DNA of 59,188 bases from the NCBI RefSeq assembly GCF_023228785.1, contig NZ_JALOAN010000013.1:1-59188 (forward strand). Direction: 5' to 3'. Below, piece after piece: positions 1-7,984 of this stretch. Made by a program: the position numbers and the translations under genes. Positions within the stretch are counted from its first letter, which is position 1. Every line of letters starts with the position of its first letter. The notes under the pieces were generated by a model. The model saw nothing but the letters and a program-made list of their open reading frames with translations, was not told the origin of the DNA and did not search any database. Source of the stretch: Sulfurimonas sp. (lineage in GTDB: Bacteria; Campylobacterota; Campylobacteria; Campylobacterales; Sulfurimonadaceae).

Positions 1-176
1 TTAGCCCCAACATCATAAATATCTACACCATTTTTACTCTCATCACCTTTACCATCAGCTACTACTAAACTTACGATATAGTCCTCATTTGTAGCTAACG
101 ATGAACACATTTTTAAAAATATTCTAGTATCATATCTATCATGTGCTGATGTTAGGTGGGTTATTTTAGTTGCCAT
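1..176 (-). CDS. Glycosyltransferase, N-terminal part only (truncated by window)
   Basis: The minus strand encodes an ATG-started protein of which only about 58 residues are visible. Its N-terminus reads MATKITHLTSAHDRYDTRIF, followed by KMCSSLA and a VSLVVADGKGDE stretch. This start (ITH-TSxHxRYDTRIF, then VADGKGDE) is typical of GT4-like O-antigen glycosyltransferases of the WbpH/WfgS kind; the assignment is from family memory. It starts by a TAATG overlap with the hisF-like stop, so it is translationally coupled and belongs to the same operon. The C-terminal donor-binding domain lies outside the window. Confidence 0.7.
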   Translation of the reverse strand, partial: MATKITHLTSAHDRYDTRIFLKMCSSLATNEDYIVSLVVADGKGDESKNGVDIYDVGA

Positions 177-943
177 TATTTCTTTCCTAATAGTTCTTGA
201 ATCTTTTCATATGGAGGATAACTTATAAGTACACCTTTAAGAACTCCTTGATAAACGAACATACTTCCACATGCTACAGCGTCTACATTTGAGCTTTCAA
301 AAACTTCTTTTATATGCTCTAATTTGCCAGCCCCTCCTAGGGCTATGACAGGTATTGTTGTGTGTTTTTTAATCTGCTTTAATAGTTCTATATCAAACCC
401 TTGCATTGCTCCATCACAATCAACAGAGTTTATTACCACCTCGCCTGCACCTAAAGCTTCCACTTTTTTTACAAATTCAAAAGGATCTAGTTTTGTATTT
501 TTTTTGCCATTATTTATAAAAACTTTACCCTTTCCCCAAAGATCTTTTTTTATATCTATAGTAACTATTACAGATTGATTTCCAAAGATATTTGCAGCCT
601 CTTTTATCAAAATTGGATTTAGTACAGCTTGAGAGCTTAAAGAGATTTTTTCAACTCCTAAAGCATATATTTTTTTCATCTGCTCTATTGTTTTTACTCC
701 ACCACCATAACAAAGAGGCATAAAACACTCACTTGCAATGTCTTCTATCATCTTATAGTTAGGTTCTTTATTTTCTACACTTGCATCAATATCTAAAAAC
801 ATCAACTCATCTACTTCTTTTTCGTTGAATATTTTTATGGCATTTATAGGATCACCTATATATGTAGGTTTTTTAAACTTCTGTGTTTTATAAAGCCCGC
901 CTTTGTGCAAAAGAAGACATGGAATCACCCTTTTTTGTAGCAC
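176..943 (-). CDS. HisF-like ammonia-channelling subunit of a sugar amidotransferase system (HisF2)
   Basis: This 255-residue TIM-barrel protein resembles HisF (RVIPCL start, GGGVKT, SVDCDGAMQGFD, ALGGAGK). The catalytic Asp of true HisF at the CLDV position is replaced (IPCLLLHKGG), while the second one (TIDIKK) is kept. It is therefore unlikely to make imidazole glycerol phosphate. In WbpG systems HisF2 with HisH2 delivers ammonia to the sugar amidotransferase, and that fits its location. Start is GTG in a TAGTG overlap with the upstream toxin stop, with GGAG as ribosome binding site. A toxin-antitoxin pair separates it from its presumed partner hisH. Confidence 0.85.
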   Translation of the reverse strand: MLQKRVIPCLLLHKGGLYKTQKFKKPTYIGDPINAIKIFNEKEVDELMFLDIDASVENKEPNYKMIEDIASECFMPLCYGGGVKTIEQMKKIYALGVEKISLSSQAVLNPILIKEAANIFGNQSVIVTIDIKKDLWGKGKVFINNGKKNTKLDPFEFVKKVEALGAGEVVINSVDCDGAMQGFDIELLKQIKKHTTIPVIALGGAGKLEHIKEVFESSNVDAVACGSMFVYQGVLKGVLISYPPYEKIQELLGKK

Positions 944-1266
944 TATAGTTCTCCGAAATTTTTACTATTAAATTTGTTTGCATAATCTACTGAACCATGA
1001 AAAATTCTAACCAACAGTAGTTCTGAAGTTTTTGTAAGTATTTTATAAATTATAATATGACTTTCATGTACAAGAATTTTGCATTCTCTTTTTATAAATT
1101 TATTTTTACACTCTACACCCATCTGAGGGTTTAGTTTTAGCAACTCTATTTTGCTTTCATATCTTGATAAATAATTTTGTGCATTTGTTATATTTTCTTT
1201 TGCTATATGTGATATAGCATCACCTAGATCTATTTCTGCTTGATTTGTATATCTGACTCTATACAT
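943..1266 (-). CDS. RelE/ParE-family toxin
   Basis: This 107-residue basic protein has the RelE/ParE-fold pattern: YRVRYTNQAEIDL at the start, a helical hairpin, L-LNPQMG, then a strand-rich C-terminus (ECKILVHESHIIIYKI, ELLLVRIFHGSVDY). ParE and RelE members act on gyrase or on ribosome-bound mRNA; I cannot say which target applies here. The gene overlaps the antitoxin upstream by 8 nt and the hisF-like gene downstream by a TAGTG junction. It is thus spliced into a biosynthetic operon without any gap of its own. Confidence 0.8.
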   Translation of the reverse strand: MYRVRYTNQAEIDLGDAISHIAKENITNAQNYLSRYESKIELLKLNPQMGVECKNKFIKRECKILVHESHIIIYKILTKTSELLLVRIFHGSVDYANKFNSKNFGEL

Positions 1267-1483
1267 ATTTCAGTTTAATTTTATTTATCACATCTTCATG
1301 GGAGTTTTGGCTAATACCTGAGGCTATTCCTCTATCTATTTCTGACTCTAAGCATGATAAATCTTCTATGTTTTTAAATTTTTTATCTGTATCTATAGTC
1401 AAGCCTTTGACATTTAAATTTGACAATAAAAACATAATATTATGATAAATATCATCTTCTACGGTTAATTTTATAGTATGCAT
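1259..1483 (-). CDS. Antitoxin of the RelE/ParE pair
   Basis: This 74-residue protein precedes the toxin and overlaps it by 8 nt, the usual antitoxin-first order. The N-terminal half (MHTIKLTVEDDIYHNIMFLL) looks like a short strand plus helix dimerisation/DNA-binding unit. The C-terminal half (ESEIDRGIASGISQNSHEDV) matches the toxin-wrapping tail common in RelE antitoxins. A strong ribosome binding site GAGGAG lies 5 nt before the ATG. Its N-terminus resembles that of the second antitoxin at 17360-17614, although the two partner toxins are unrelated. Confidence 0.75.
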   Translation of the reverse strand: MHTIKLTVEDDIYHNIMFLLSNLNVKGLTIDTDKKFKNIEDLSCLESEIDRGIASGISQNSHEDVINKIKLKYV

Positions 1484-1540
1484 ACAAACTCCTCAACATT
1501 TTTCAATCTATTTTTATTATACAAGGTTTCTACTAAAATC

Positions 1541-2146
1541 TCACATCTCTCCAAAATTTTTAAATAGTTGCATGCCAAATTTATGACTTTTTTCAGGATG
1601 AAACTGTACACCATAAATATTATCTTTGTATATGCTACAAGTAAACGATTCACCATAATCAGCAGTTGCTAAAATATTTTTTTCATCACTACAAACTACA
1701 TGATAAGTATGCACAAAATAAAATCTATTTTCATCTAAACTTTTGAAAATATCTCTTGTGTTAGTGGGGTAGGTTTTATTCCATCCCATATGAGGTATAG
1801 ATAGACTTTTATCTTCTAAGTTTAACTTTATAGTTTTCGCATTTATCCAACCTAGCCCTTTTTCTTTTCCTTCTTCACTTGAGTTTGTTAAAAGTTGCAT
1901 CCCTAAACATACGCCTAAAATAGGTTTTTTATTTTCCAAAACTTCTTTTTCTAAAGCTTCGAAAAAAGATGCATTTCTTAGACTAGTTATCCCATGGTCA
2001 AAAGATCCCACTCCAGGTAATAAATATTTATCAGCTTTTTTTATTTCTTGTATATCTGATGTTATAGCAGACTCAATACCCGCTTTTTTAAACATATTAT
2101 AAATAGATTTTAGATTACCTATTCCATAATCAAGTATTGCTATCAT
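1541..2146 (-). CDS. HisH-like glutaminase for sugar amidotransferase (HisH2)
   Basis: This 201-residue class I glutamine amidotransferase has the nucleophile in GVCLGMQLL and the His-Glu of the triad in GVQFHPEKSH. It hydrolyses glutamine and passes ammonia to a HisF-type partner. It lies 8 nt after the WbpG-like gene and is followed by a toxin-antitoxin pair and then the HisF-like gene, so the trio matches the wbpG-hisH2-hisF2 arrangement of acetamidino-sugar clusters. It is one of three HisH homologues in the window; the canonical histidine one is probably at 34404-35015. Confidence 0.88.
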   Translation of the reverse strand: MIAILDYGIGNLKSIYNMFKKAGIESAITSDIQEIKKADKYLLPGVGSFDHGITSLRNASFFEALEKEVLENKKPILGVCLGMQLLTNSSEEGKEKGLGWINAKTIKLNLEDKSLSIPHMGWNKTYPTNTRDIFKSLDENRFYFVHTYHVVCSDEKNILATADYGESFTCSIYKDNIYGVQFHPEKSHKFGMQLFKNFGEM

Positions 2147-2154
2147 TTTTTACC

Positions 2155-3300
2155 TTATGAATAATTAGATATTTTCTTACCAAGAAGTTTTGAAACAAAT
2201 TTTTGAATTTTTTTCATTCTGTTATATTTTACTGTCATATTGGCAAAGTCACTATAACTATGAGATGGCATTTGAAGGATTTGTTCAAACTCTTCATCAC
2301 TTACTCCAAGTTTTTTTGCAATATACTCTTTATCATTCTTAAGCTCTTTATCATCATATAAAGGTTTTTCTAGTTCTTTGAGTGCTTCATCTCTAGTCAT
2401 TTGTCCGGCAACAATAAGACTTGCTAAATGTGGCTTCCTTTTATCATAACCAAACTTCATAGGCAACCAGTAGTTTTGAAAAAACTTTGTAAATACTGAC
2501 TCGCCATGTTTTCTAGCATACTCTTTATACCCTACTTTTTCTTTTAACTCTTCGAGTGCTTCGCTTTTTATATAAGGCATAAAGTTGAGTGGTCGTATAG
2601 TTTTCATTTTTTTGACAAAAGGATAGTATAGATAAAGTTCATAAAAACCTATAGTTTTATAATTTTTAAGTTTCTTTGTTCCAAATTTTTCATGTATAGC
2701 ATGAAGATTATCTGCATCCATAGCGCTCCAGTTCCATGAAGAAGGAAATATACTCTCAGTAGCCAGGTTTCCTCCACTTATAACATAATTGACTCCATGT
2801 TTTGTGGCAAAATGATAGAGCGATGCAAAAAAAGCGTGATCTTGTGGAACATCTTGATTTGCAATACCTGATTTTAGATAAGCAAGTTGCAAGTCTCTCA
2901 TCTCTTGCCAGTCTATAACTATGGTGTGCAAATCCCATCCGCAATAATTCACTATATTTTCTATATTTTGCACAGCCAACTCACTATTCCATCCACCATC
3001 TACATGAACAACTAAAGGGCGAATACCAGCTTCATAAAGTTTAAGCGCAAGGTAAGAACTGTCCACGCCACCACTCAGTCCTAAGATACACTCATACTCT
3101 TTTGAAGCACTCTTCTTTTTCATGTTTTCATAAATAGCTTCAAGCTTCTTAGCTCCATTTTCATCAGGAAACCATCTCTTTGATGTCACTTTATCAAACT
3201 CGTTGCAGTGATTACAAACTCCATTTTCATCAAAAGTTATCTCGGGATCAGTTGTATCCATTACGCATCTTGCACATGTTCTATATTCTCTATTTTGCAT
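2155..3300 (-). CDS. wbpG: N-acetyl sugar amidotransferase, WbpG/PseA type
   Basis: This 381-residue PP-loop enzyme has an N-terminal CARC...CNHC zinc-finger-like pair and the ATP-pyrophosphatase loop LGLSGGVDSSYLA at about residues 73-85. Family members use ammonia to convert an N-acetyl group of a sugar or nonulosonate into N-acetimidoyl. It overlaps the AsnB-like gene upstream by 11 nt and is followed directly by hisH2. The substrate here could be the diacetamido-uronate made by WbpABDE or a CMP-nonulosonate; sequence alone does not decide. Start ATG at 3300. Confidence 0.85.
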   Translation of the reverse strand: MQNREYRTCARCVMDTTDPEITFDENGVCNHCNEFDKVTSKRWFPDENGAKKLEAIYENMKKKSASKEYECILGLSGGVDSSYLALKLYEAGIRPLVVHVDGGWNSELAVQNIENIVNYCGWDLHTIVIDWQEMRDLQLAYLKSGIANQDVPQDHAFFASLYHFATKHGVNYVISGGNLATESIFPSSWNWSAMDADNLHAIHEKFGTKKLKNYKTIGFYELYLYYPFVKKMKTIRPLNFMPYIKSEALEELKEKVGYKEYARKHGESVFTKFFQNYWLPMKFGYDKRKPHLASLIVAGQMTRDEALKELEKPLYDDKELKNDKEYIAKKLGVSDEEFEQILQMPSHSYSDFANMTVKYNRMKKIQKFVSKLLGKKISNYS

Positions 3301-4900
3301 TTTTCAATGATTCCATTTCTTTATTTAGCTTTTTTAAATACCATATTGAAGAAACATTATCAATATGAGAATATAAATATTTTTCATCCATCCCAATATC
3401 TATTAACATATACTTAATGAAATAGTTAAAGTTGTTATTATCATTTTTAAGATATTTCTTAATTTTTTTATATAAAGATTCTCCTATAACTTTTTTTAAT
3501 TTCTTTTTTAAATAAGAATGGTCATTTTCTTTAACAAAAGCTATATTGTATTTATTAAATAAATGGTTTAGTAAGAAATCATTATATAAGATATGATTAG
3601 TTCTATAGTAAGGCTTAATTGATAGCCAAAATTCAACCATTTCTTGATCAAATAGAGGTAATCTAAAATCATAATTAAAATATCTGTATACTTGACAAGA
3701 ATTAACTATAAACTTTGACTGTCTATTAGCAATATTCCATGAATCAGAAATATATGTTATATAATTAGAATCTATGACACTTAAGCTTTTATAAAAACTT
3801 TCAATATCTTCTTTATATTGTGAAATGTTAATATTCGATTTATTATTAAATTCATTATATTTATACCAATATTCATATGTTGATTGAAGTATATCTTCAA
3901 TCTCTGAAAAACATTTATCTTTATAATCGACAACTATACTTCGTAAATGACTACCACCTAGCAAATCACCACTATGTCCTGGAACAAAAATACTATCAGT
4001 AGGTATTAAATTATTGTCTTTCAAATATTTAACAGCTATATAATCCTGAAAATGTGGAGTTGATGATAATTTACTTGAAAAAAACATACATTCATTAAAT
4101 TGAGTTGTCTGTATGTACTCTTTTACTATTTCTTCACTATATTCAATAAAAATCCACTTATAATTTAATTTTTCGGCTACTTTTTTTGATATTATAACTT
4201 CATCAGAGTCTTTTCTCCCATATGTAAAACAAATAACATTTTTATATTTAAATTCTTTTAACATTGCAACAATATATCTTGAATCATACCCGCCACTCAA
4301 GGGAACAACAATTGTTTTACCCTCTGTAGTTTGCAAAAGTCTCTTAAATACATTTTTTGAAACGTTAAATGCTTTTTTAAATATCTCGTTAACTGATGAA
4401 TCATCTCTTTTATTACTTATGTGGTATCTGTAATATTTAGTATTTAGCTCTTTTTCTTTTAAATTGAATTCTAAACATTGTCCACTATCTAATTGAAATA
4501 TATTCTTAAATAAGGTTGATTGAGATTGTGTAAAAGATAAAGAAATAAATTCTTCCACTTTTGCATAATCATATTCAACTTTTTTTAAAACTTTAAAAAA
4601 ATAATATGGGTCATCCGTTAAGTTAAATTTTTCATCCTTTAAATAAAAAATGGGAAAACTTCTCAATGGATCAACGGCGACAAATACTTTGTTATTAGTA
4701 ATCACAATAATTGAATACAATCCATCTAATTGGATTAATAAATTATAAAAAGAATTAAAATCTTTCACATTAAAAAATAATTCTAAAAAAGATTCTCTAT
4801 TAAGTAAATTTCCATTAAAAAAGCAATAACCAGCTACATAAACAGTGGTATTGTTTTTTATTTTTTTCTCAAATGTTTTAGAATTTAATGTTACATTCAT
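3290..4900 (-). CDS. Asparagine-synthase-like PP-loop protein without glutaminase nucleophile
   Basis: This protein of about 536 residues has a degenerate AsnB N-terminal half (AVDPLRSFPIFY corresponds to the D-x-x-G/R-x-x-PLYY region) and a synthetase half with the PP-loop VVPLSGGYDSRYIVAMLK. No Cys follows the initiator Met, so the glutaminase active site is absent. It probably uses ammonia or amidates or adenylates something in the glycan pathway; the substrate is unknown. I place the start at ATG 4900 because AAGGAG lies 8 nt upstream. A TTG six codons earlier would put that ribosome binding site inside the gene. The sequence is very AT-rich compared with the flanking Wbp genes. Confidence 0.7.
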   Translation of the reverse strand: MNVTLNSKTFEKKIKNNTTVYVAGYCFFNGNLLNRESFLELFFNVKDFNSFYNLLIQLDGLYSIIVITNNKVFVAVDPLRSFPIFYLKDEKFNLTDDPYYFFKVLKKVEYDYAKVEEFISLSFTQSQSTLFKNIFQLDSGQCLEFNLKEKELNTKYYRYHISNKRDDSSVNEIFKKAFNVSKNVFKRLLQTTEGKTIVVPLSGGYDSRYIVAMLKEFKYKNVICFTYGRKDSDEVIISKKVAEKLNYKWIFIEYSEEIVKEYIQTTQFNECMFFSSKLSSTPHFQDYIAVKYLKDNNLIPTDSIFVPGHSGDLLGGSHLRSIVVDYKDKCFSEIEDILQSTYEYWYKYNEFNNKSNINISQYKEDIESFYKSLSVIDSNYITYISDSWNIANRQSKFIVNSCQVYRYFNYDFRLPLFDQEMVEFWLSIKPYYRTNHILYNDFLLNHLFNKYNIAFVKENDHSYLKKKLKKVIGESLYKKIKKYLKNDNNNFNYFIKYMLIDIGMDEKYLYSHIDNVSSIWYLKKLNKEMESLKNAK

Positions 4901-4901
4901 T

Positions 4902-6260
4902 TTATATAACTCCTTCAAAGCTTAATCTTTTAACAAAATCACCAATATGCTTATCTGCGGCAAAAAAGCCGTTATGTTCTTTCATAACTAAGCATTTTTC
5001 TTTTGGTTTAATATTTTCCAAAAGAGTTATTAATTCTTTTTCAGTGTCAACTTTATAATTATAACTTTTATCATTAATATAGTCTTTATAGTAGTAGTCA
5101 CTTAAGCCATTAAAATTAATAAAGATATTGCTTAAACCAAAAAATGGTGCTTCAATAAGGCAAGTTGAATAGCTTGATATATGTAAGTCACACTCATTTG
5201 CTATTTCATAATAATTATACTTAGAAATTATTTTTACATTTTTAGATAAATTAAGATTTTTCTTATCTATTTCTCTTCTAGGAACAACAATAAAAAGTAT
5301 ATTTGGAAATTTTAAAGATATATTATTAATCAATAAATTCATATTTTCTGCTACAGGCGATTGCAAGGAAACAACTATTTTTAGATTAAACATATCAAAT
5401 TCTTTAATAATTATATTTTTAGATTTTATATAATTTAAATAATAATTCCCAATAGAAATAATATTGTTTGAATAATCATAAGGCTCTAAATAAGATTTGT
5501 CATTATCTCCATAAACTAATAGATACAAAGGGGAAAAATTTCGATCTAGTTTATTTAAAACTTCATATGCATAATTACTTTTTATAACGCCATGTTGAAA
5601 CTCAATAGTTGTTATATTTAAATCATTAGCAGACTTAATTATTGTTCTTCTTGTAAAACACGTAATTACAATTAACTTAGGTTTATAAATTTTAAATAAC
5701 CATGAATAAACAAAATACTCAGCTTCAAATTTTTTAAGAAACTTATTGTAATTAATATCAAGTACAAACTCCTTATTTATTTCATCAAGTATATTTTTTT
5801 TATATTTTTTTTGAGTTAAAATCAAAAATATTTGAATTATTTTTATAAAAATAAAAATAAAATTTTCAGAAACCTTTTTATAATAAGAATCCTTTATAGA
5901 ATAAAATTTTTCTTTATTTAAACTTTCAATATATAAAAAATTTTTTTCACCTAAAAGTTGTATCATTTCATGACCCATTCGATCACCATATTTTTCATTT
6001 ATTATTTTTAAGCTATCAGTGTCACCGAAAAATATATAATTATATTTAGAAAACCAATTTTTAAATCCATAAAATAAATTTTTAAAATTTAATATATTTT
6101 TATATATATTAAATTTTTCTGCTTTTGTAATAATATATTCTCTATTTTTATAAAGAGAAACAGAACCATATACACCTCTTAGATAGGCCCAAATAAAAAA
6201 ATTTTTATATTTTAAATTTGATAAATTATATTTTTTTTCAATTTTTTCTATATCCAGCAT
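4902..6260 (-). CDS. Putative GT-B-fold surface polysaccharide glycosyltransferase-like protein
   Basis: This is a 452-residue soluble protein with no membrane segment. I do not recognise it with certainty. Visible features are a middle segment FEAEYFVYSWLFKIYKPKLI followed by ITCFTRR, then TTIEFQHGVI, and a C-terminal ECDLHISSYSTCLIEAPFFG stretch. An HG motif followed by a conserved S-S-T-x-x-x-E-A loop is how GT-B enzymes of the capsule/CDP-glycerol type look. The codons are strongly A/T-ending, like the neighbouring SGNH and flippase genes. It sits between an SGNH hydrolase and the AsnB-like gene. A glycosyl- or phospho-transfer role is inference. Confidence 0.5.
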   Translation of the reverse strand: MLDIEKIEKKYNLSNLKYKNFFIWAYLRGVYGSVSLYKNREYIITKAEKFNIYKNILNFKNLFYGFKNWFSKYNYIFFGDTDSLKIINEKYGDRMGHEMIQLLGEKNFLYIESLNKEKFYSIKDSYYKKVSENFIFIFIKIIQIFLILTQKKYKKNILDEINKEFVLDINYNKFLKKFEAEYFVYSWLFKIYKPKLIVITCFTRRTIIKSANDLNITTIEFQHGVIKSNYAYEVLNKLDRNFSPLYLLVYGDNDKSYLEPYDYSNNIISIGNYYLNYIKSKNIIIKEFDMFNLKIVVSLQSPVAENMNLLINNISLKFPNILFIVVPRREIDKKNLNLSKNVKIISKYNYYEIANECDLHISSYSTCLIEAPFFGLSNIFINFNGLSDYYYKDYINDKSYNYKVDTEKELITLLENIKPKEKCLVMKEHNGFFAADKHIGDFVKRLSFEGVI

Positions 6261-6263
6261 TAA

Positions 6264-6983
6264 TTATTCTACTCTTTTTATTATTTCATTAGCTATAAAA
6301 TCATGAGTTTTAGAACTAATATGTTGCCCATCATTTAATAATCCATCTAAGTTGTTTTTAGTAAAACTATATACATCAATAATATCAACAATTTTTTGAA
6401 AACTTTGTGCAACATCATCATAAATCTTATTATATTGGATTATGTTTGATTCTATATTATAAGATTTTGATTTAATATAATCGTTTGAAGAAGCAATATT
6501 AATTAAAAATATTTTCTTGAGATTATAATTAAGCTCAAGAAGTTGTTTTATTATTTTTCTAATATTTTTATCAAATTCATCAATATTAACTTCCACATAA
6601 GAATTTTTTTTAGTATAATAAAATCTATTCTTTGTTCTGTAATTTAAAAATAATTTTGTGAATTTATTTACAACACTGATTCCTAGTGTGCAATCTATAA
6701 TTTTTTTTTCTATCTTATTAAATATTCTAGGTGAACAATCTACTATTCCTAAATGAATGATAATATAGTTATTATTTTTATTTGATTCTAAATATTCTTT
6801 ATAATAAGATGTACTACTACTTATTAATGTTGAGTTTCCTCTAATTGATCCATTACAAATAAATGGTTTTTTCAACAATATGTCAAATATCTTATATATA
6901 TATGTATTTTCCAAAGTAATACCATCATCAATTCTTGTCATTGATAGAGAATCACCAATTAAAGTAAAAATTTTATTAGCCAT
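6264..6983 (-). CDS. SGNH/GDSL-family hydrolase
   Basis: This 239-residue protein carries the SGNH blocks: GDSLS near residue 10 with the nucleophile Ser, SIRGNST as the glycine block, a HLGIVDCSPR block where Asn is often found, and LNDGQHIS with the catalytic Asp-His pair near residue 221. No signal peptide is visible, so it probably acts in the cytoplasm. In glycan clusters such enzymes add or remove O-acetyl groups; the actual substrate is unknown. It lies 3 nt after the radical SAM gene and 3 nt before the GT-like gene. Confidence 0.7.
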   Translation of the reverse strand: MANKIFTLIGDSLSMTRIDDGITLENTYIYKIFDILLKKPFICNGSIRGNSTLISSSTSYYKEYLESNKNNNYIIIHLGIVDCSPRIFNKIEKKIIDCTLGISVVNKFTKLFLNYRTKNRFYYTKKNSYVEVNIDEFDKNIRKIIKQLLELNYNLKKIFLINIASSNDYIKSKSYNIESNIIQYNKIYDDVAQSFQKIVDIIDVYSFTKNNLDGLLNDGQHISSKTHDFIANEIIKRVE

Positions 6984-6985
6984 AT

Positions 6986-7984
6986 TTAAAACCCAAATAC
7001 TAATTTATTACTATGCTTAGAATCTAAAGATAAAATATAACTTTTTATCTTCTCCTTATCTTTATCAAATGGCTTATGGAAAATTGTACACCCACTACAT
7101 TTATCTAATTTTTGAGAATAAAATTCTTCTCTTATTTTTTTTCTTTCTTTATTATTCCAAATACTCTTTATGCTTTCATCAATATAACCTAAATCAAGAC
7201 TTGAAAAAAAATCTGAGCAGCATAATGATATTTTCCCATCATACGAAACAACTAAACTTGTAAATGGATATGAACACATAAACTCACTTTTTATTTTTCT
7301 AAAAGAATAGTATTCATCTTTTATCTCATTATTTTTTTTAGAAATAAACTTTTTGTTATCATATAAAGTTGCTTGTGACATAAAATTAACTGCAATTTTA
7401 TCTACATATTCTCCCCAAAGTTCCAAATATTTCTTAACTTCAGTTTTTTTTGTTAATAGCAAGTTACACATAATCTTAGGGCGCACTTTCTTATTTTTAG
7501 CATAGTCTGAAAAAGATTTAATATTATTATATATTTTTTCAAACTTAAGTGGTATTCTATACTTTTCATAACTTTCTTTATCCCAACCTTCAATGGAAAA
7601 CTGTAAAACATCTACCTTTAATAATATTTCATGATACTTATGTAACATTGAAGCATTTGTAGACACTTCGATAAAAAAGTCCATTTCTTTTGCAATACTA
7701 ATTATTTGGCTAAATTTAGGATGCAAAAGAGGTTCAGCAGTAGAATATAGTCTCATTTTATTAATATTTAAGTCTTTGGCTTTTTTTAATATCTCTTTAA
7801 ATAATTCTACCTTCATATAACCATGTGATCTTTCTTCTGGCATATAAATTCTTGGACAGAAGGGACATTCTGCATTGCAATAAGCTGCGATATCAATAAT
7901 AATTTCTTTTGGTTTTAAAATTCCTAATTTTTCTTTATAATATAATTCTTTTAACCTTATTTTATTTTTAATTTTCTTAAACAT
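6986..7984 (-). CDS. Radical SAM protein with SPASM-like C-terminal cluster
   Basis: This 332-residue protein has the CNAECPFC radical SAM motif (CxxxCxxC) near residues 36-43. C-terminal Cys groups (EFMCSYPF, KISLCCSDF, KCSGCTIF) form a SPASM-type auxiliary Fe-S region. It binds SAM and [4Fe-4S] clusters and does radical chemistry on a peptide or small molecule. In polysaccharide loci related proteins modify sugars or lipids; the target here is unknown. Start ATG overlaps the flippase end by 8 nt. Confidence 0.8.
   Translation of the reverse strand: MFKKIKNKIRLKELYYKEKLGILKPKEIIIDIAAYCNAECPFCPRIYMPEERSHGYMKVELFKEILKKAKDLNINKMRLYSTAEPLLHPKFSQIISIAKEMDFFIEVSTNASMLHKYHEILLKVDVLQFSIEGWDKESYEKYRIPLKFEKIYNNIKSFSDYAKNKKVRPKIMCNLLLTKKTEVKKYLELWGEYVDKIAVNFMSQATLYDNKKFISKKNNEIKDEYYSFRKIKSEFMCSYPFTSLVVSYDGKISLCCSDFFSSLDLGYIDESIKSIWNNKERKKIREEFYSQKLDKCSGCTIFHKPFDKDKEKIKSYILSLDSKHSNKLVFGF

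Noticed and set aside
1471..1656. 61-codon frame at the end of hisH2
   Set aside because: It overlaps hisH2 and the antitoxin start in another frame and has no recognisable content.
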